This document shows, in pieces, positions 9,233 to 17,998 of a stretch of 64,000 nucleotides of DNA. Source of the stretch: Chitinophagaceae bacterium. Lineage in GTDB: Bacteria > Bacteroidota > Bacteroidia > Chitinophagales > Chitinophagaceae. The notes under the pieces were generated by a model that worked only from the letters and a program-made list of their open reading frames with translations, did no database searches and had not been told where the DNA came from. Made by a program: the position numbers and the translations under genes. How positions within the stretch are numbered: position 1 is the stretch's first letter; every line of letters begins with the position of its first letter. The DNA is taken from NCBI GenBank assembly GCA_016787085.1, contig JAEUVJ010000006.1:23824-87823 (forward strand), read 5' to 3'.

Positions 9233-9487
9233 TTATTTATATCGCAGTTTCAGGTAAATCATGGTAAGCGACATCATCAGTACGACCGCATTGGTCAATA
9301 TGATGACCCAGTCATTTTTCAAAACGCCATAGCCTATCCACATCACCTCGTTGGTGGCGGCAATGATGAACATCCACAAGGAAACATCTTTGGCTGATCG
9401 CTCTTTCCAGGTCTTGATGACCTGTGGTAAAAAAGTAAGTGTAGTGACAGCACCTGCTGAGTAACCCAGTATTTCCGTAAACGCCAT
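9233..9487 (-). CDS. SemiSWEET sugar transporter
   Basis: 84 residues with three transmembrane helices and the MtN3/SWEET signature: AGAVTTLTFLPQVIKTWKERS in helix 1 (the PQ-loop proline-glutamine pair) and NEVMWIGYGVLKNDW in helix 2. SemiSWEETs form dimers and move mono- or disaccharides by facilitated diffusion. The start codon overlaps the stop of the GH97 gene by one base (TAATG), so translation is probably coupled: the periplasmic glycosidase would free a sugar that this carrier takes across the inner membrane. Confidence 0.9.
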   Translation of the reverse strand: MAFTEILGYSAGAVTTLTFLPQVIKTWKERSAKDVSLWMFIIAATNEVMWIGYGVLKNDWVIILTNAVVLMMSLTMIYLKLRYK

Positions 9488-11625
9488 TATTTATACTTTT
9501 TGAGCTGCTTTGCTTCCTCAGCAGTAGCAGGCATCAAACTTACGGCAGTTCCGCCACCCGGCGCTAATTTTAATTTCAGTTTGGCTTTATTATCTACTAT
9601 AAATTTCTCGATTACGTAGGCTTCCGGGTTATCGTTCCAGCTTGCGTTGTCAGCATCCCGGTAAATCGTAGCAACATATTTCTTGCCAGCATCCAGGAAA
9701 TCGAGACTGGTCACAAAATTTCTTGCCATTTCATCGGTGATAGCGCCTATGAACCAGCTCTCCTTTCCTTTGGCTTTACGTGCCATAATGATATAATCAC
9801 CCGGCTCTGCATCCAGTACTTTGGTATCATCCCAGTCAACAGCCACGTCTTTGATGAATTGAAAAGCGTCCATCTTTGCTTCATAGTTCTCCGGCAGATC
9901 CGCCGCCATCTGCAAAGGGCTATACATGGTAACGTAGAGGGCCAATTGCTTGGCCAGCGTGGTATGCACCTGCTCTTTTTTCTCCGGGTTATAATAGCTC
10001 ATCTTTATTTTGAAGATACCGGGAGTATAGTCCATCGGGCCTCCCATGAGCCTGGTAAAAGGCAGTATCGTTTCATGATCCGGCATGTTTCCTACGCTCC
10101 ACGCATTGAATTCATTTCCTCTTGCCGCCTCACAAGCCAGGAAGTTGGGATAAGTACGGTGCAAACCTGTGGGACGAACGGGTTCATGCATATCTACCAT
10201 CAGTTGGTACCCGGCTAGTTTTTTAGTAACCCTTTCGTAATGACGTACCATCCATTGCCCGTCATGATGCTCACCTCTTGGAATGATCCGGCCTACATAG
10301 CCTGTTTTCACCGCGTCATAGCCATACTTTTTCATAAAACGATACGCTGTATCCATCCATCTTTCATAATTGGTGACTGAGGCAGATGTTTCATGATGCA
10401 TAATGATCTTCACGCCTTTTGACCGGGCATAAGCTGATAATTCATTTACATCAAAATCAGGGTAAGGCGTTACGAAATCAAATACATCTTCTTTCCATTG
10501 ACCGAACCAATCCTCCCATCCGGTATTCCAGCCTTCCACCAGCACACCTTCAATACCGTGTTTCGATGCAAAATCAATATACTTCTTTACATTGGCCGTA
10601 TTGGCGCCATGCGGCACTTTCGCAGCTTGCTGAGATCCTACCTGGCCGCCACTATAGTCCCAGCTCGATTTACCAACATGCATTTCCCACCATACCCCTA
10701 CCATCTTCTGCGGTTTGATCCATGACGGGTCTTCAATTGCTGAAGGTTCATTCAGGTTCAGTATAAGTCGGGAAGCAAGTATGTCTGTAGCTTTGTCACT
10801 GATCACAATGGTGCGCCATGGTGTGACGGTTGGCGTTTGCAGATACGCCCTGTTGCCCTCTGCATCCGGAACGAGATGGGCATTGAATATAAAAGATGAT
10901 TTATCCAGCACCAGGTTCATTGCCGGGTAATTCACCAATGCCGCTTCATGTATATTGATGTAAAGCCCGTCATTCGATTTCATCATCAGCGGGGTCTGCA
11001 CAGCATTCTTATCAAAGAAAGTTTTGGCGTGTATCTCCTGCGCAAACCCGCCACCGGAAGCATCCGCCTGGCTTAGGTTACTGGTATAATAACCGTACTC
11101 ATTGGTGTCATAGTCACCCGGTATCCAGAAGGCTTTATGATCACCGCTCATGCCGAACTGTGTCCGTTCTTCTCCCACGATAAAATGATTGAGTTTATCC
11201 TGTTTAGGGAAGGCATAACGGAAACCAACACCATCATTAAAAACACGGAAAATTATATGGAGTATGATCCCTGATCCTGATTTGTCAGCGAGTTTTACAG
11301 AAAGTTGTTTGTAGTTATTACGAATGGAACTTTGTTCGCCCCATACCGGCTTCCAGGTTTCATCAACAGCGGAAGAGTCTGCTGCAACCAATGTAAATTT
11401 TGATAACGATACATCAGGTACATTCAGCCTGAAGCCAAGACCTGACGGGGCGATCACTGTTTTTCCTTTGTAAAAAACCCTGTAACCAAGATCGCCATTA
11501 TCACGGCTGTTTATCTCCAATTGTAAATTGCCATCGGGTGAACGAAGCTGAATGGACTGATCTGCGTGAACACAAAGAGCAATAGTAAGCGTCAGTAAAC
11601 CGGCAAACAATCTTTTGGAGAACAT
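9487..11625 (-). CDS. GH97 glycoside hydrolase
   Basis: 712 residues with a cleaved signal peptide (LFAGLLTLTIALCVHADQ). The N-terminal beta domain (to about 280) contains HEAALVNYPAMNL, followed by the barrel: MVGVWWEMHVGKSSWDY, GVLVEGWNTGWEDW, MVDMHEPVRPTGLHRTYPN and EAARGNEFNAW. The Glu residues in HEPVRPTG and EAARGNE appear to correspond to the catalytic acids of the inverting, SusB-like branch of GH97, which suggests an alpha-glucosidase, but alpha-galactosidase cannot be excluded without alignment. First gene of the minus-strand run ending at 7086. A -7-like TATCTTCG precedes it. Confidence 0.9.
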   Translation of the reverse strand: MFSKRLFAGLLTLTIALCVHADQSIQLRSPDGNLQLEINSRDNGDLGYRVFYKGKTVIAPSGLGFRLNVPDVSLSKFTLVAADSSAVDETWKPVWGEQSSIRNNYKQLSVKLADKSGSGIILHIIFRVFNDGVGFRYAFPKQDKLNHFIVGEERTQFGMSGDHKAFWIPGDYDTNEYGYYTSNLSQADASGGGFAQEIHAKTFFDKNAVQTPLMMKSNDGLYINIHEAALVNYPAMNLVLDKSSFIFNAHLVPDAEGNRAYLQTPTVTPWRTIVISDKATDILASRLILNLNEPSAIEDPSWIKPQKMVGVWWEMHVGKSSWDYSGGQVGSQQAAKVPHGANTANVKKYIDFASKHGIEGVLVEGWNTGWEDWFGQWKEDVFDFVTPYPDFDVNELSAYARSKGVKIIMHHETSASVTNYERWMDTAYRFMKKYGYDAVKTGYVGRIIPRGEHHDGQWMVRHYERVTKKLAGYQLMVDMHEPVRPTGLHRTYPNFLACEAARGNEFNAWSVGNMPDHETILPFTRLMGGPMDYTPGIFKIKMSYYNPEKKEQVHTTLAKQLALYVTMYSPLQMAADLPENYEAKMDAFQFIKDVAVDWDDTKVLDAEPGDYIIMARKAKGKESWFIGAITDEMARNFVTSLDFLDAGKKYVATIYRDADNASWNDNPEAYVIEKFIVDNKAKLKLKLAPGGGTAVSLMPATAEEAKQLKKYK

Positions 11626-11675
11626 ATGTCAATGATTTGCCTGCGAAGATAGGAAGTATGTGTGTTTAATACATT

Positions 11676-12422
11676 CTATCGTTTTTCAAATAACCACCAC
11701 AAACGTTTCCGGGGTTTAACTTTATAATGTGTGCTGATATAATGGCTGATGTGGTCCATAGCCTCATCAATACTGTCTGTAAATAACAGGAGGTTCATAT
11801 CTTCTTTGGAAATAGTCCCCTTCACAGCCATATCTTCGATAGCTTCCAGCAATTCCTGGTAATATTCTTTTCCAAACAATACAATAGGGAACTTGGCGAT
11901 GGTCTTTGTTTGCACCAGTGTCAGGGTTTCGAACAATTCATCCATAGTCCCAAAACCACCGGGAAGTATGACAAAGGCATAGGAATATTTTACCAGCAGC
12001 ACCTTACGTACAAAGAAATGTTCAAACGTAATCGTCTTGTGCAGGTAGGGATTCGGTTTCTGTTCAAACGGCAATTGAATATTACAGCCCACTGACTGAC
12101 CTCCGTTTTCGAAGGCACCGCGGTTGGCAGCTTCCATGATGCCGGGCCCGCCGCCCGTCATGGTGGTCATGCCCGTAGCAGCGATCCTTTTGCCGAATTC
12201 CCTTGCTTGTTGATAATAGATATGATCTTCTTTAAAACGGGCAGAACCGAATATTGTGATGCAGGGCCTAAGAAAATGCATGGCCCTGAATCCTTTAATG
12301 AACTGCCGGAATACTCTCCAGGCAAATGCTAATTCATAACCACGGCTCTTGGGCCCTTCCAAATAAACATGCGCTTTGGCAGGAATGATCGTTTCTGTTT
12401 TCGGCCTGGACATTGCTTCCAT
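11676..12422 (-). CDS. LOG family protein (nucleoside-5'-monophosphate phosphoribohydrolase-like)
   Basis: About 248 residues from the start chosen here. The family signature GGGPGIMEAANRGA and the later PGGFGTMDELFE are both present; LOG enzymes release a base from a nucleoside monophosphate (cytokinin activation in plants; the bacterial substrate is often unknown). The open frame extends to 12473, but that would overlap the divergent exonuclease gene at 12463. The codon at 12422 (MEAMSRPK) or 12413 (MSRPK) leaves room for promoters on both sides. Confidence 0.87.
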   Translation of the reverse strand: MEAMSRPKTETIIPAKAHVYLEGPKSRGYELAFAWRVFRQFIKGFRAMHFLRPCITIFGSARFKEDHIYYQQAREFGKRIAATGMTTMTGGGPGIMEAANRGAFENGGQSVGCNIQLPFEQKPNPYLHKTITFEHFFVRKVLLVKYSYAFVILPGGFGTMDELFETLTLVQTKTIAKFPIVLFGKEYYQELLEAIEDMAVKGTISKEDMNLLLFTDSIDEAMDHISHYISTHYKVKPRKRLWWLFEKR

Positions 12423-12462
12423 AGTATGCAGTATATTGCCTGCAAAATAAGGACATATTACC

Positions 12463-13230
12463 ATGCGCATCATCAGTTATAATGTTAATGGCATCAGGGC
12501 AGCCATTAATAAGGGCTTTTTAGATTGGTTAAAAACTAACCCTGCAGATGTGATATGTGTGCAGGAAACAAAGGCATTAAAGGAGAATGTTGATCATACA
12601 CCCTTTCATGATCTGGGTTATCAGGATTACTGGTTCAGTGCACAGAAAAAAGGGTATAGCGGTGTGGCGGTGTTCACCAAAATAAAACCGGATAATGTAG
12701 AATACGGTACCGGCCATAAAGTAAGCGATGATGAAGGACGGGTACTGCAACTCGACTTTGGAGAAATCAGGCTGATCAATGCTTATTTTCCTTCCGGTAC
12801 CAGTGGCGATGAAAGACAAAGCTTCAAATATGTCTGGCTGGATGAATTTTATGCTTACCTGAATAAGTTGAAGAAAAAATACCCGCAATTAATACTCTGC
12901 GGTGACTATAATATTGCCCATAAAGAGATTGACATTCACGACCCGAAAGGCAATAAGAACTCTTCCGGCTTTTTACCGGATGAAAGAGCCTGGATGGACA
13001 AGTTCTTTAAACACGGATGGATAGATACATTCAGAGAATTTCACGCTGAACCGCACCGCTACAGCTGGTGGAGCCAGCGTTTCCCGACCGTCAGGTTACA
13101 GAACAAAGGCTGGCGGATTGATTATATCAATGTTACGGAGAACCTGAAAAAGAGCCTGAAAGATGCGGAAATATACCCGGATATAAAACATAGTGATCAT
13201 TGTCCTGTTTATATGGATATAAAGATCTGA
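12463..13230 (+). CDS. xth: Exodeoxyribonuclease III
   Basis: 255 residues, the normal length. Motifs of the ExoIII/APE endonuclease-exonuclease-phosphatase fold are all visible: ISYNVNGIRAAINKGF at the N-terminus, CVQETKAL (metal-binding Glu), YFPSGTSGDERQ, LCGDYNIAHKEID, WRIDYIN and the terminal SDHCPVYMDI (catalytic Asp-His). It acts at abasic sites in base excision repair and degrades 3' ends. Probably transcribed with the DUF4286 gene 7 bases downstream. Confidence 0.95.
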   Translation: MRIISYNVNGIRAAINKGFLDWLKTNPADVICVQETKALKENVDHTPFHDLGYQDYWFSAQKKGYSGVAVFTKIKPDNVEYGTGHKVSDDEGRVLQLDFGEIRLINAYFPSGTSGDERQSFKYVWLDEFYAYLNKLKKKYPQLILCGDYNIAHKEIDIHDPKGNKNSSGFLPDERAWMDKFFKHGWIDTFREFHAEPHRYSWWSQRFPTVRLQNKGWRIDYINVTENLKKSLKDAEIYPDIKHSDHCPVYMDIKI

Positions 13231-13237
13231 AGCGCTT

Positions 13238-13546
13238 ATGATCGTTTATAACGTAACCACGAAAGTGGAACATGGAATTGCCGGTGCATGGTTGCAATGG
13301 CTGAAAGAGGAGCATATCCCCGAACTGGTAGCAACCGGTTGTTTTACCCATGCTGTGATATTGCGGTTGACGGAGACAGATGAAACAGAAGGGCCGACCT
13401 ATGCTGTACAATACCATACACAAAGCAAAGAACTGTATAACCGTTATATTGAAATATACGCTGATGCGATGCGGAAAAAAGCAACGGATAAATGGGGTAA
13501 TAGATTCATCTCATTCCGGACAGTTATGACGGTGGTGGACAACTGA
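13238..13546 (+). CDS. DUF4286 family protein
   Basis: 102 residues, starting MIVYNVTTKVEHGIAGAW and containing EEHIPELVATGCF, YAVQYHTQS and a C-terminal WGNRFISFRTVM. This is the small DUF4286 family of Bacteroidota, which resembles ferredoxin-like alpha/beta-barrel proteins. No catalytic residue is evident. Starts 7 bases after xth and likely shares its transcript. The 188 bases after it hold only the HU promoter. Confidence 0.8.
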   Translation: MIVYNVTTKVEHGIAGAWLQWLKEEHIPELVATGCFTHAVILRLTETDETEGPTYAVQYHTQSKELYNRYIEIYADAMRKKATDKWGNRFISFRTVMTVVDN

Positions 13547-13672
13547 AATAAAAACACGTTCAGTGCCGGGGGGCAGGAAATTGCCAGAAAAAGAAATGCA
13601 GAATATGCTAAAACCCTTACCCCATGCGGGTTCTGCAATAGAAAAAATGATCACCGATTTACTTACTTTTTT

Positions 13673-13702
13673 TTTGCCGGAACCAAAATCCGTCTAATTT
13701 TG
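13673..13702 (+). promoter_or_regulatory. Promoter of the HU gene
   Basis: TTTG (13673-13676), 18 bases, TAATTTTG (13695-13702): a strong Bacteroidota-type promoter, 32 bases before the HU start codon. Confidence 0.7.
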
Positions 13703-13734
13703 TCGCCGTTTCTCAAACAACTAAAATCCCATTT

Positions 13735-14004
13735 ATGAACAAAGCAGAACTGATCGCAAAAGTAGCAGATGATGCAGGCGTTACCAAGACACAGGCGAAT
13801 GCGGCATTGGATTCTTTCATTGAAGCAGTGACCAAGACATTGAAAGGCGGCGGCAAGGTTACCCTGGTAGGCTTTGGTACTTTTACTGTATCTAAAAGAA
13901 AAGCCCGGAAAGGACGTAACCCGCAGACCGGAGAAGAGATCAATATCAAAGCCAGGAAAGTGGCCCGCTTTAAAGCCGGTAAAGAGTTAGCCGCTAAACT
14001 GTAA
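13735..14004 (+). CDS. hup: HU family DNA-binding protein
   Basis: 89 residues, the standard HU length. MNKAELIAKVADDAGVTKTQANAALDSF forms the dimerising helices, VTLVGFGTFTVSKRKARKGRNPQTGEEINI covers the beta arm with the RNPQTG tip that intercalates into DNA, and KARKVARFKAGKELAAKL ends it. It bends and compacts DNA. Own promoter upstream and a strong terminator 19 bases downstream, so monocistronic. Confidence 0.97.
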   Translation: MNKAELIAKVADDAGVTKTQANAALDSFIEAVTKTLKGGGKVTLVGFGTFTVSKRKARKGRNPQTGEEINIKARKVARFKAGKELAAKL

Positions 14005-14022
14005 TGGTACCCTTACCTTTTT

Positions 14023-14056
14023 AAAAAGCTCCGACTCAGCAGGGAAGGAGCTTTTT
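14023..14056 (+). terminator. Intrinsic terminator after HU
   Basis: AAAAAGCTCC (14023-14032) and GGAGCTTTTT (14047-14056) form a perfect 10-bp stem with a 14-base loop and a run of T. Confidence 0.9.
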
Positions 14057-14104
14057 GCTAAAGACATGTAACTTTGACTATTCATCAACAGAAAAAACAA
14101 CACT

Positions 14105-14221
14105 ATGGGAAGAGGTGATAAGAAAACCGCAAAAGGAAAACGCTTTAAGGGATCATTCGGTAAAAGCCGCCCGGCTAAAACGGCAGCTGCTAAAAAGAAG
14201 GCCGCTAAAAAAAGCAAGTAA
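14105..14221 (+). CDS. 30S ribosomal protein THX
   Basis: 38 residues: MGRGDKKTAKGKRFKGSFGK, then SRPAK and an Ala/Lys-rich tail. The pattern GxGDxKTxKGKxxxGxxGKSRP is that of bTHX, a tiny basic protein at the top of the 30S head first seen in Thermus and present across Bacteroidota. The Ala/Lys tail is longer than in Thermus. A -7-like TAACTTTG lies at 14069-14076. A compound hairpin (AACCGG 14236-14241 with CCGGTT 14258-14263) and then a strong terminator follow. Too short for many gene finders. Confidence 0.9.
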   Translation: MGRGDKKTAKGKRFKGSFGKSRPAKTAAAKKKAAKKSK

Positions 14222-14280
14222 CCGGATGATAGAAAAACCGGGCTTGCAAGCCATCGGCCGGTTGACAACATTCTTACAAT

Positions 14281-14307
14281 AAGAAAAGCCCTTTAAGGGC
14301 TTTTCTT
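14281..14307. terminator. Bidirectional terminator after THX
   Basis: A near-perfect palindrome: AAGAAAAGCCCTT, one base, AAGGGCTTTTCTT, with T runs in both directions. The remaining bases to 14449 hold no recognisable feature. Confidence 0.85.
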
Positions 14308-14449
14308 ATTGGGCATACCCGCATCCTCCCTGCCTGCTCAAAGGATATCCTGATACATATTTTATCGTACTTTTCATCATCAATAGATATTCTCGCTAAG
14401 ACTATTTTGTAGATAATTGCCGTTTTCCCGGTAAAAACTATTGCTATAT

Positions 14450-15376
14450 ATGAAAAGAAAAACCTTTCTGCAGCATACGGCCGGCATCATTGGTGCGGGT
14501 GTTTTGCCATCCATCGCTTTTGCCGGTGAAAATAATAAGCCGGGAAAGATACGGTTTGCCTTTCTTACGGACATTCATGTAAAGCCCGACAGGACTGCTG
14601 AAGCGGGTATGGCTAACGCCCTACACCATGCCCAGTTGCTTAAACCACGGGTGGACTTTATCATCAATGGCGGTGACTCCATCATGGACAGTCTTGACGC
14701 CAATAAACAGGCAACACAAACACAATGGGACCTTTTTCATTCCATTCTTAAAAAGGAAAACAGCCTGCCGGTCTATCATTGTATCGGTAATCATGATGTA
14801 TGGGGCTGGTTCATCAAAAATGATAAGCCGGAAGCGGATAAGTTATATGGCAAGCAGTGGGCGGTGGAAACGTTGCAATTGCCAAAGCGATACTACAGTT
14901 TTACAAAAGACAGGTGGCATTTTATTGTTTTGGATAGTACACAGCTAAACCCTGCAGGTGGTTATATTGCTTACCTTGATCCGGAACAACTCGACTGGGT
15001 AAAGCAGGAACTGGGGCAGATGAAGGATAAGTTCATCTGTTTTGTGTCACATATCCCGATCCTGTCCATCTGCGCTGGTTTGTTCTTTAATAAAACAGAG
15101 ACAAACGGAGACCTGAAGATCCAGCGTAACCTGATGCATACAGACTTTATTTCGTTGAAACCTTTGTTTATGCAATACCCTAATATTAAAGTTTGTCTCA
15201 GCGGGCATATACACCTGCAGGATGAACTGGATTATCTTGGGGTTAAATATTATTGTAATGGCGCCGTATCCGGCAACTGGTGGAAGGGATCATTCCAGGA
15301 GTTTGCTCCTGCCTACGCTGTTGTCGAACTCTATCACGACGGAACATCTTCAAGGAGAATGGTGAATTATCAATAA
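14450..15376 (+). CDS. Secreted calcineurin-like metallophosphoesterase
   Basis: 308 residues from the second ATG (MKRKTFLQHTAG), which gives a normal export signal ending at IAFA; the upstream ATG at 14441 adds three residues. Five metal-binding blocks are seen: FLTDIHVKP, NGGDSIMD, CIGNHDVW, FVSHIPI and LSGHIHLQDE, the order of binuclear metallophosphatases. Substrate unknown. The gene overlaps the convergent kinase gene by 7 bases at the 3' end. Confidence 0.87.
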   Translation: MKRKTFLQHTAGIIGAGVLPSIAFAGENNKPGKIRFAFLTDIHVKPDRTAEAGMANALHHAQLLKPRVDFIINGGDSIMDSLDANKQATQTQWDLFHSILKKENSLPVYHCIGNHDVWGWFIKNDKPEADKLYGKQWAVETLQLPKRYYSFTKDRWHFIVLDSTQLNPAGGYIAYLDPEQLDWVKQELGQMKDKFICFVSHIPILSICAGLFFNKTETNGDLKIQRNLMHTDFISLKPLFMQYPNIKVCLSGHIHLQDELDYLGVKYYCNGAVSGNWWKGSFQEFAPAYAVVELYHDGTSSRRMVNYQ

Positions 15377-16317
15377 GTTTCACCGGTGTGAATGACAGCG
15401 AGCAATCTTTCTGTTTCAATTTTACTGCAAAGTTCTGTGCCGGGATGCAATGTAGCAGCAGTTCCGGCAGCGACTCCGTATTCCAGCGCTGTTTCAAGAC
15501 TCTTCCCGGTTGATAAAGCATAGACTATCCCGGCCACCATACTATCTCCGGCACCAACTGTACTTTTTACCTCTACAGGCGGTGGAACAATTTTTTTCAT
15601 AAGATCACTTGTAAATAGCATAGCGCCTTTATCACCCATGGATACGACAAGTACTTCACAGTTGCCCCTTGTAATAACCTGTTTTGCTACTGCTTCAATT
15701 TCATTTTCCTGCAGGTAATGATTGCTGTTAACCAATGAACTTAATTCGCCAAGATTAGGCTTGAGTAAATACACCCCTTCTTTCGCTGCCTGTTTCAGCG
15801 CTTCACCGGAGGTATCCACAACAAATTTTGCTTTTTTGGTCCTGGCAATAATGGCTAACCGGGCATAGATATCATCGGGCACACCCGGAGGCAGGCTGCC
15901 ACTGGCTACTATGAATTCAACATCCTTTGAGTTTTCAACGGCCTGCAAACATTCTTTCCATTCATTTTCGGAAAGCGGGGTAGCCGGCATATTAAAACGA
16001 TATTGTTTACTAGTCTTTTCTTCCAGTATGACAATATTTTCCCTGGTGTCGTTAGCACTTTCAACAATAATAACGGGTATATTTTCTTTTGCCAGTAATG
16101 CGTTAAATGCTTTTCCGGTGTACCCGCCCGCAGGATAAACAGCGGTGGCCATGCCACCGAGTTTTTTGATAGCCCGGGCTACATTGATACCCCCGCCACC
16201 AGGATCCAGTTCAGGCTGACTGCATTTCAGTTTTTTGGAAGGGATCAGTTCAGGCACGGTTGTGCTTTTATCAATACAGGGACTGAAGGTGAGTGTAAGA
16301 ACAGAAGGCATGATCAT
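15370..16317 (-). CDS. PfkB-family sugar-phosphate kinase (1-phosphofructokinase/PfkB type)
   Basis: 315 residues. LDPGGGGINVARAIKKLGG is the N-terminal ribokinase signature in the form seen in the hexose-phosphate kinase branch (PfkB, FruK, LacC), and KSTVGAGDSMVAGIVYAL is the C-terminal ATP/anion-hole signature with the catalytic Asp. The likely reaction is phosphorylation of fructose-6-phosphate, fructose-1-phosphate or tagatose-6-phosphate; the sequence alone does not decide. It lies 52 bases downstream of the LacI regulator on the same strand and may be co-transcribed, linking the uronate locus to lower glycolysis. Confidence 0.85.
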   Translation of the reverse strand: MIMPSVLTLTFSPCIDKSTTVPELIPSKKLKCSQPELDPGGGGINVARAIKKLGGMATAVYPAGGYTGKAFNALLAKENIPVIIVESANDTRENIVILEEKTSKQYRFNMPATPLSENEWKECLQAVENSKDVEFIVASGSLPPGVPDDIYARLAIIARTKKAKFVVDTSGEALKQAAKEGVYLLKPNLGELSSLVNSNHYLQENEIEAVAKQVITRGNCEVLVVSMGDKGAMLFTSDLMKKIVPPPVEVKSTVGAGDSMVAGIVYALSTGKSLETALEYGVAAGTAATLHPGTELCSKIETERLLAVIHTGETY

Positions 16318-16369
16318 TTATTTAGGTCATGCAAATTTCCTTTGTCTTTTGTTACCGCAATGAGGAATT

Positions 16370-17425
16370 TCAGCGGATGATTACAGGTCTGTCTTTTTTA
16401 TTGACAGATGATTCCCGGAGGATCAGTTGCGGGGCCAGTGTCTTTGTTTCAAACTCGGTGACAGGTCTTTTGCTTTCGATAAGCTGCAGCAGCAGACCGG
16501 TGGCTATCTCGCCCATTTCAAAAGCCGGTTGTTTGATGATAGATAAAGGCGGCCCTATTAATTCTGTAAGGTCGGAATTGGAAAAACCGATAAGCCCGAT
16601 CTCATCAGGTACCGCTATTTCCCTGGATTTTAGAATACGAAAACAACCGGTAGTGATCTTATCCGAAAGCGCCAGGATGGCGTCGGGCTTTGTCTTTTGT
16701 TCCAATAGACCGCTGACGGCTTCTTCTACTTCAGATAATATCAGTCCGCCGTGCGCACAATGCCGGATAAAAGAATCTTTTTCTTTAATACCCTGATCTG
16801 CCAATGCGGCTTTGTATCCTGCTACCCTCTCCCGGGATATTGACAGGACCTCGCTGTTCGCAATAGCAGCGATTTGCTTAAAACCTTTTTCGATCAGGTG
16901 ACGGGTAGCATTATAAGCCCCCTGGTAATTATCTACAGTTACTTTATGTGTATCTATATCTGTCACTACCCGGTCAAAGAAAACGATCGGCATTCCTTTA
17001 TCATGCAGGTCTTTGAAGTTGCGGAAATCTTTGGTTTCCGAAGCTACAGAAACGATCAGCCCGTCAATAGAACGGGAAGTGAGATAGTTCAGGTGGATCT
17101 GTTCCCTCTCAAACGATTCCCGGCTCTGGGAAATGATAACGTTGTACCCGTTCTTATACGCAATGGATTCTATGCCGTCAATGGCCTGTGAAAAAAAACT
17201 GTTGGCGATCTCTGCTACGATGACGCCGATAGAGCGGCTCCTTCTTTCACGGAGGCTGAGGGCGATGGGGTTGGGATGATAGTTGATCTTTTCTGCATAT
17301 TCCAGCACCAGTTTTTTGGTCTCCGGGCTGATCTCATAACTATCCCTCAATGCCCTTGACACAGTGGATGTAGAAAGACCAAGTGCCTTAGCAATGTCTT
17401 TTATGGTGACAGCTTCAAATTTCAT
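16370..17425 (-). CDS. LacI-family transcriptional regulator (candidate pectin/uronate regulator)
   Basis: 351 residues from the start chosen at MKFEAVTIKDIA; 24 further codons upstream are open but precede the DNA-binding domain. Helix-turn-helix: TIKDIAKALGLSTSTVSRAL, hinge helix NPIALSLRERRS, then a periplasmic-binding-protein-like core from RSIGVIVAEIANSFF. Such regulators sense a sugar or sugar acid. It is divergent from susC, and the intergenic region holds an operator-like site (17617-17630) that recurs before the GH28 and kdgK genes, so it probably controls the whole pectin locus. The ligand is unknown; KDG or a uronate is plausible. Confidence 0.9.
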   Translation of the reverse strand: MKFEAVTIKDIAKALGLSTSTVSRALRDSYEISPETKKLVLEYAEKINYHPNPIALSLRERRSRSIGVIVAEIANSFFSQAIDGIESIAYKNGYNVIISQSRESFEREQIHLNYLTSRSIDGLIVSVASETKDFRNFKDLHDKGMPIVFFDRVVTDIDTHKVTVDNYQGAYNATRHLIEKGFKQIAAIANSEVLSISRERVAGYKAALADQGIKEKDSFIRHCAHGGLILSEVEEAVSGLLEQKTKPDAILALSDKITTGCFRILKSREIAVPDEIGLIGFSNSDLTELIGPPLSIIKQPAFEMGEIATGLLLQLIESKRPVTEFETKTLAPQLILRESSVNKKDRPVIIR

Positions 17426-17616
17426 CGGGCAATCTCTGAGGTTGATTAATTCGCAAGCAGGATAAAGATACAACTTTGACATCAGCAGGGTGAACATAGC
17501 TGCATGGCGGCTGATAGTGCAGGGCCACCGGGCGATGTAAAAAATAAGAGACCCCTGTCTTTATAGAATACGAGAACCATGACAGACCGGGATTGATAAC
17601 CCATTAAAAATGATAA

Positions 17617-17649
17617 CGTTGCCGGGAACGATTGCGTAAATAAATCGGT
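17617..17649 (+). promoter_or_regulatory. Putative LacI-family operator upstream of susC
   Basis: CGTTGCCGGGAACG (17617-17630) is a 14-base near-palindrome centred on CCGG, similar to the GntR/IdnR consensus GTTACCGGTAAC. It continues as ATTGCGTAAATAAATCGGT. Over 28 bases it matches 32448-32475 at 25 positions, and the AATAAA starts at the same offset (22) as at 32448 and 42664. Confidence 0.65.
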
Positions 17650-17657
17650 ATAAACCC

Positions 17658-17688
17658 TTCTGTACCAGCAGAGTTCTGCTTAGCATTG
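17658..17688 (+). promoter_or_regulatory. Candidate susC promoter
   Basis: TTCTG (17658-17662), 18 bases, TAGCATTG (17681-17688). Each box has one mismatch to consensus. The support is positional: the operator centre is 57.5 bases before the -7 box here and exactly 57.5 at the GH28 promoter. Confidence 0.45.
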
Positions 17689-17998
17689 TTCTGGCTTTTG
17701 GCAAATGATAGTATCCAATTCAGAAACCGAAAGCCGGATTGCTTAAGAAAATGCTTGCCGGAATGAAAGGAATGCTTGGCTATACTGTTCTGTCGAAAAG
17801 GCCATTGTTGCCTGTAAAAGGATCTTACCTTCTCTTTCCATTTTTCATACGCATTTTCATATCTGGATTTTCCCGTGTTCGCCTGTCAGCAAGCAGGTGT
17901 ATCATCCTTATTGAAAACTTTCCGATAACTGTTCGCCGGGATCATGCCTGTGCGGATAAATTTTAAGGCTTTGAAATGCTCTATTAAAAAACTGCGTT

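Larger units (their letters stand above)
17426..17998. other. 573-base divergent control region between the LacI gene and susC
   Basis: Contains the operator-like element (17617-17649) and a candidate susC promoter (17658-17688). The susC mRNA would have a leader of about 300 bases; I see no clear riboswitch in it. An open frame at 17739-17966 has no family features. A -7-like TATCTTTA on the minus strand near 17470 may serve the LacI gene. Confidence 0.5.

Noticed and set aside
12423..12473. Longer N-terminus for the LOG protein
   Set aside because: It would overlap the divergent xth start; the extra residues do not resemble the family N-terminus.
13335..13350. GCAACCGGTTGTT, similar to the pectin operator core
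   Set aside because: It is inside the DUF4286 coding region, far from any promoter, and lacks the AATAAA tail.
17739..17966. 75-codon open frame upstream of susC
   Set aside because: No recognisable domain or good start context, and it lies in the expected untranslated leader of susC.
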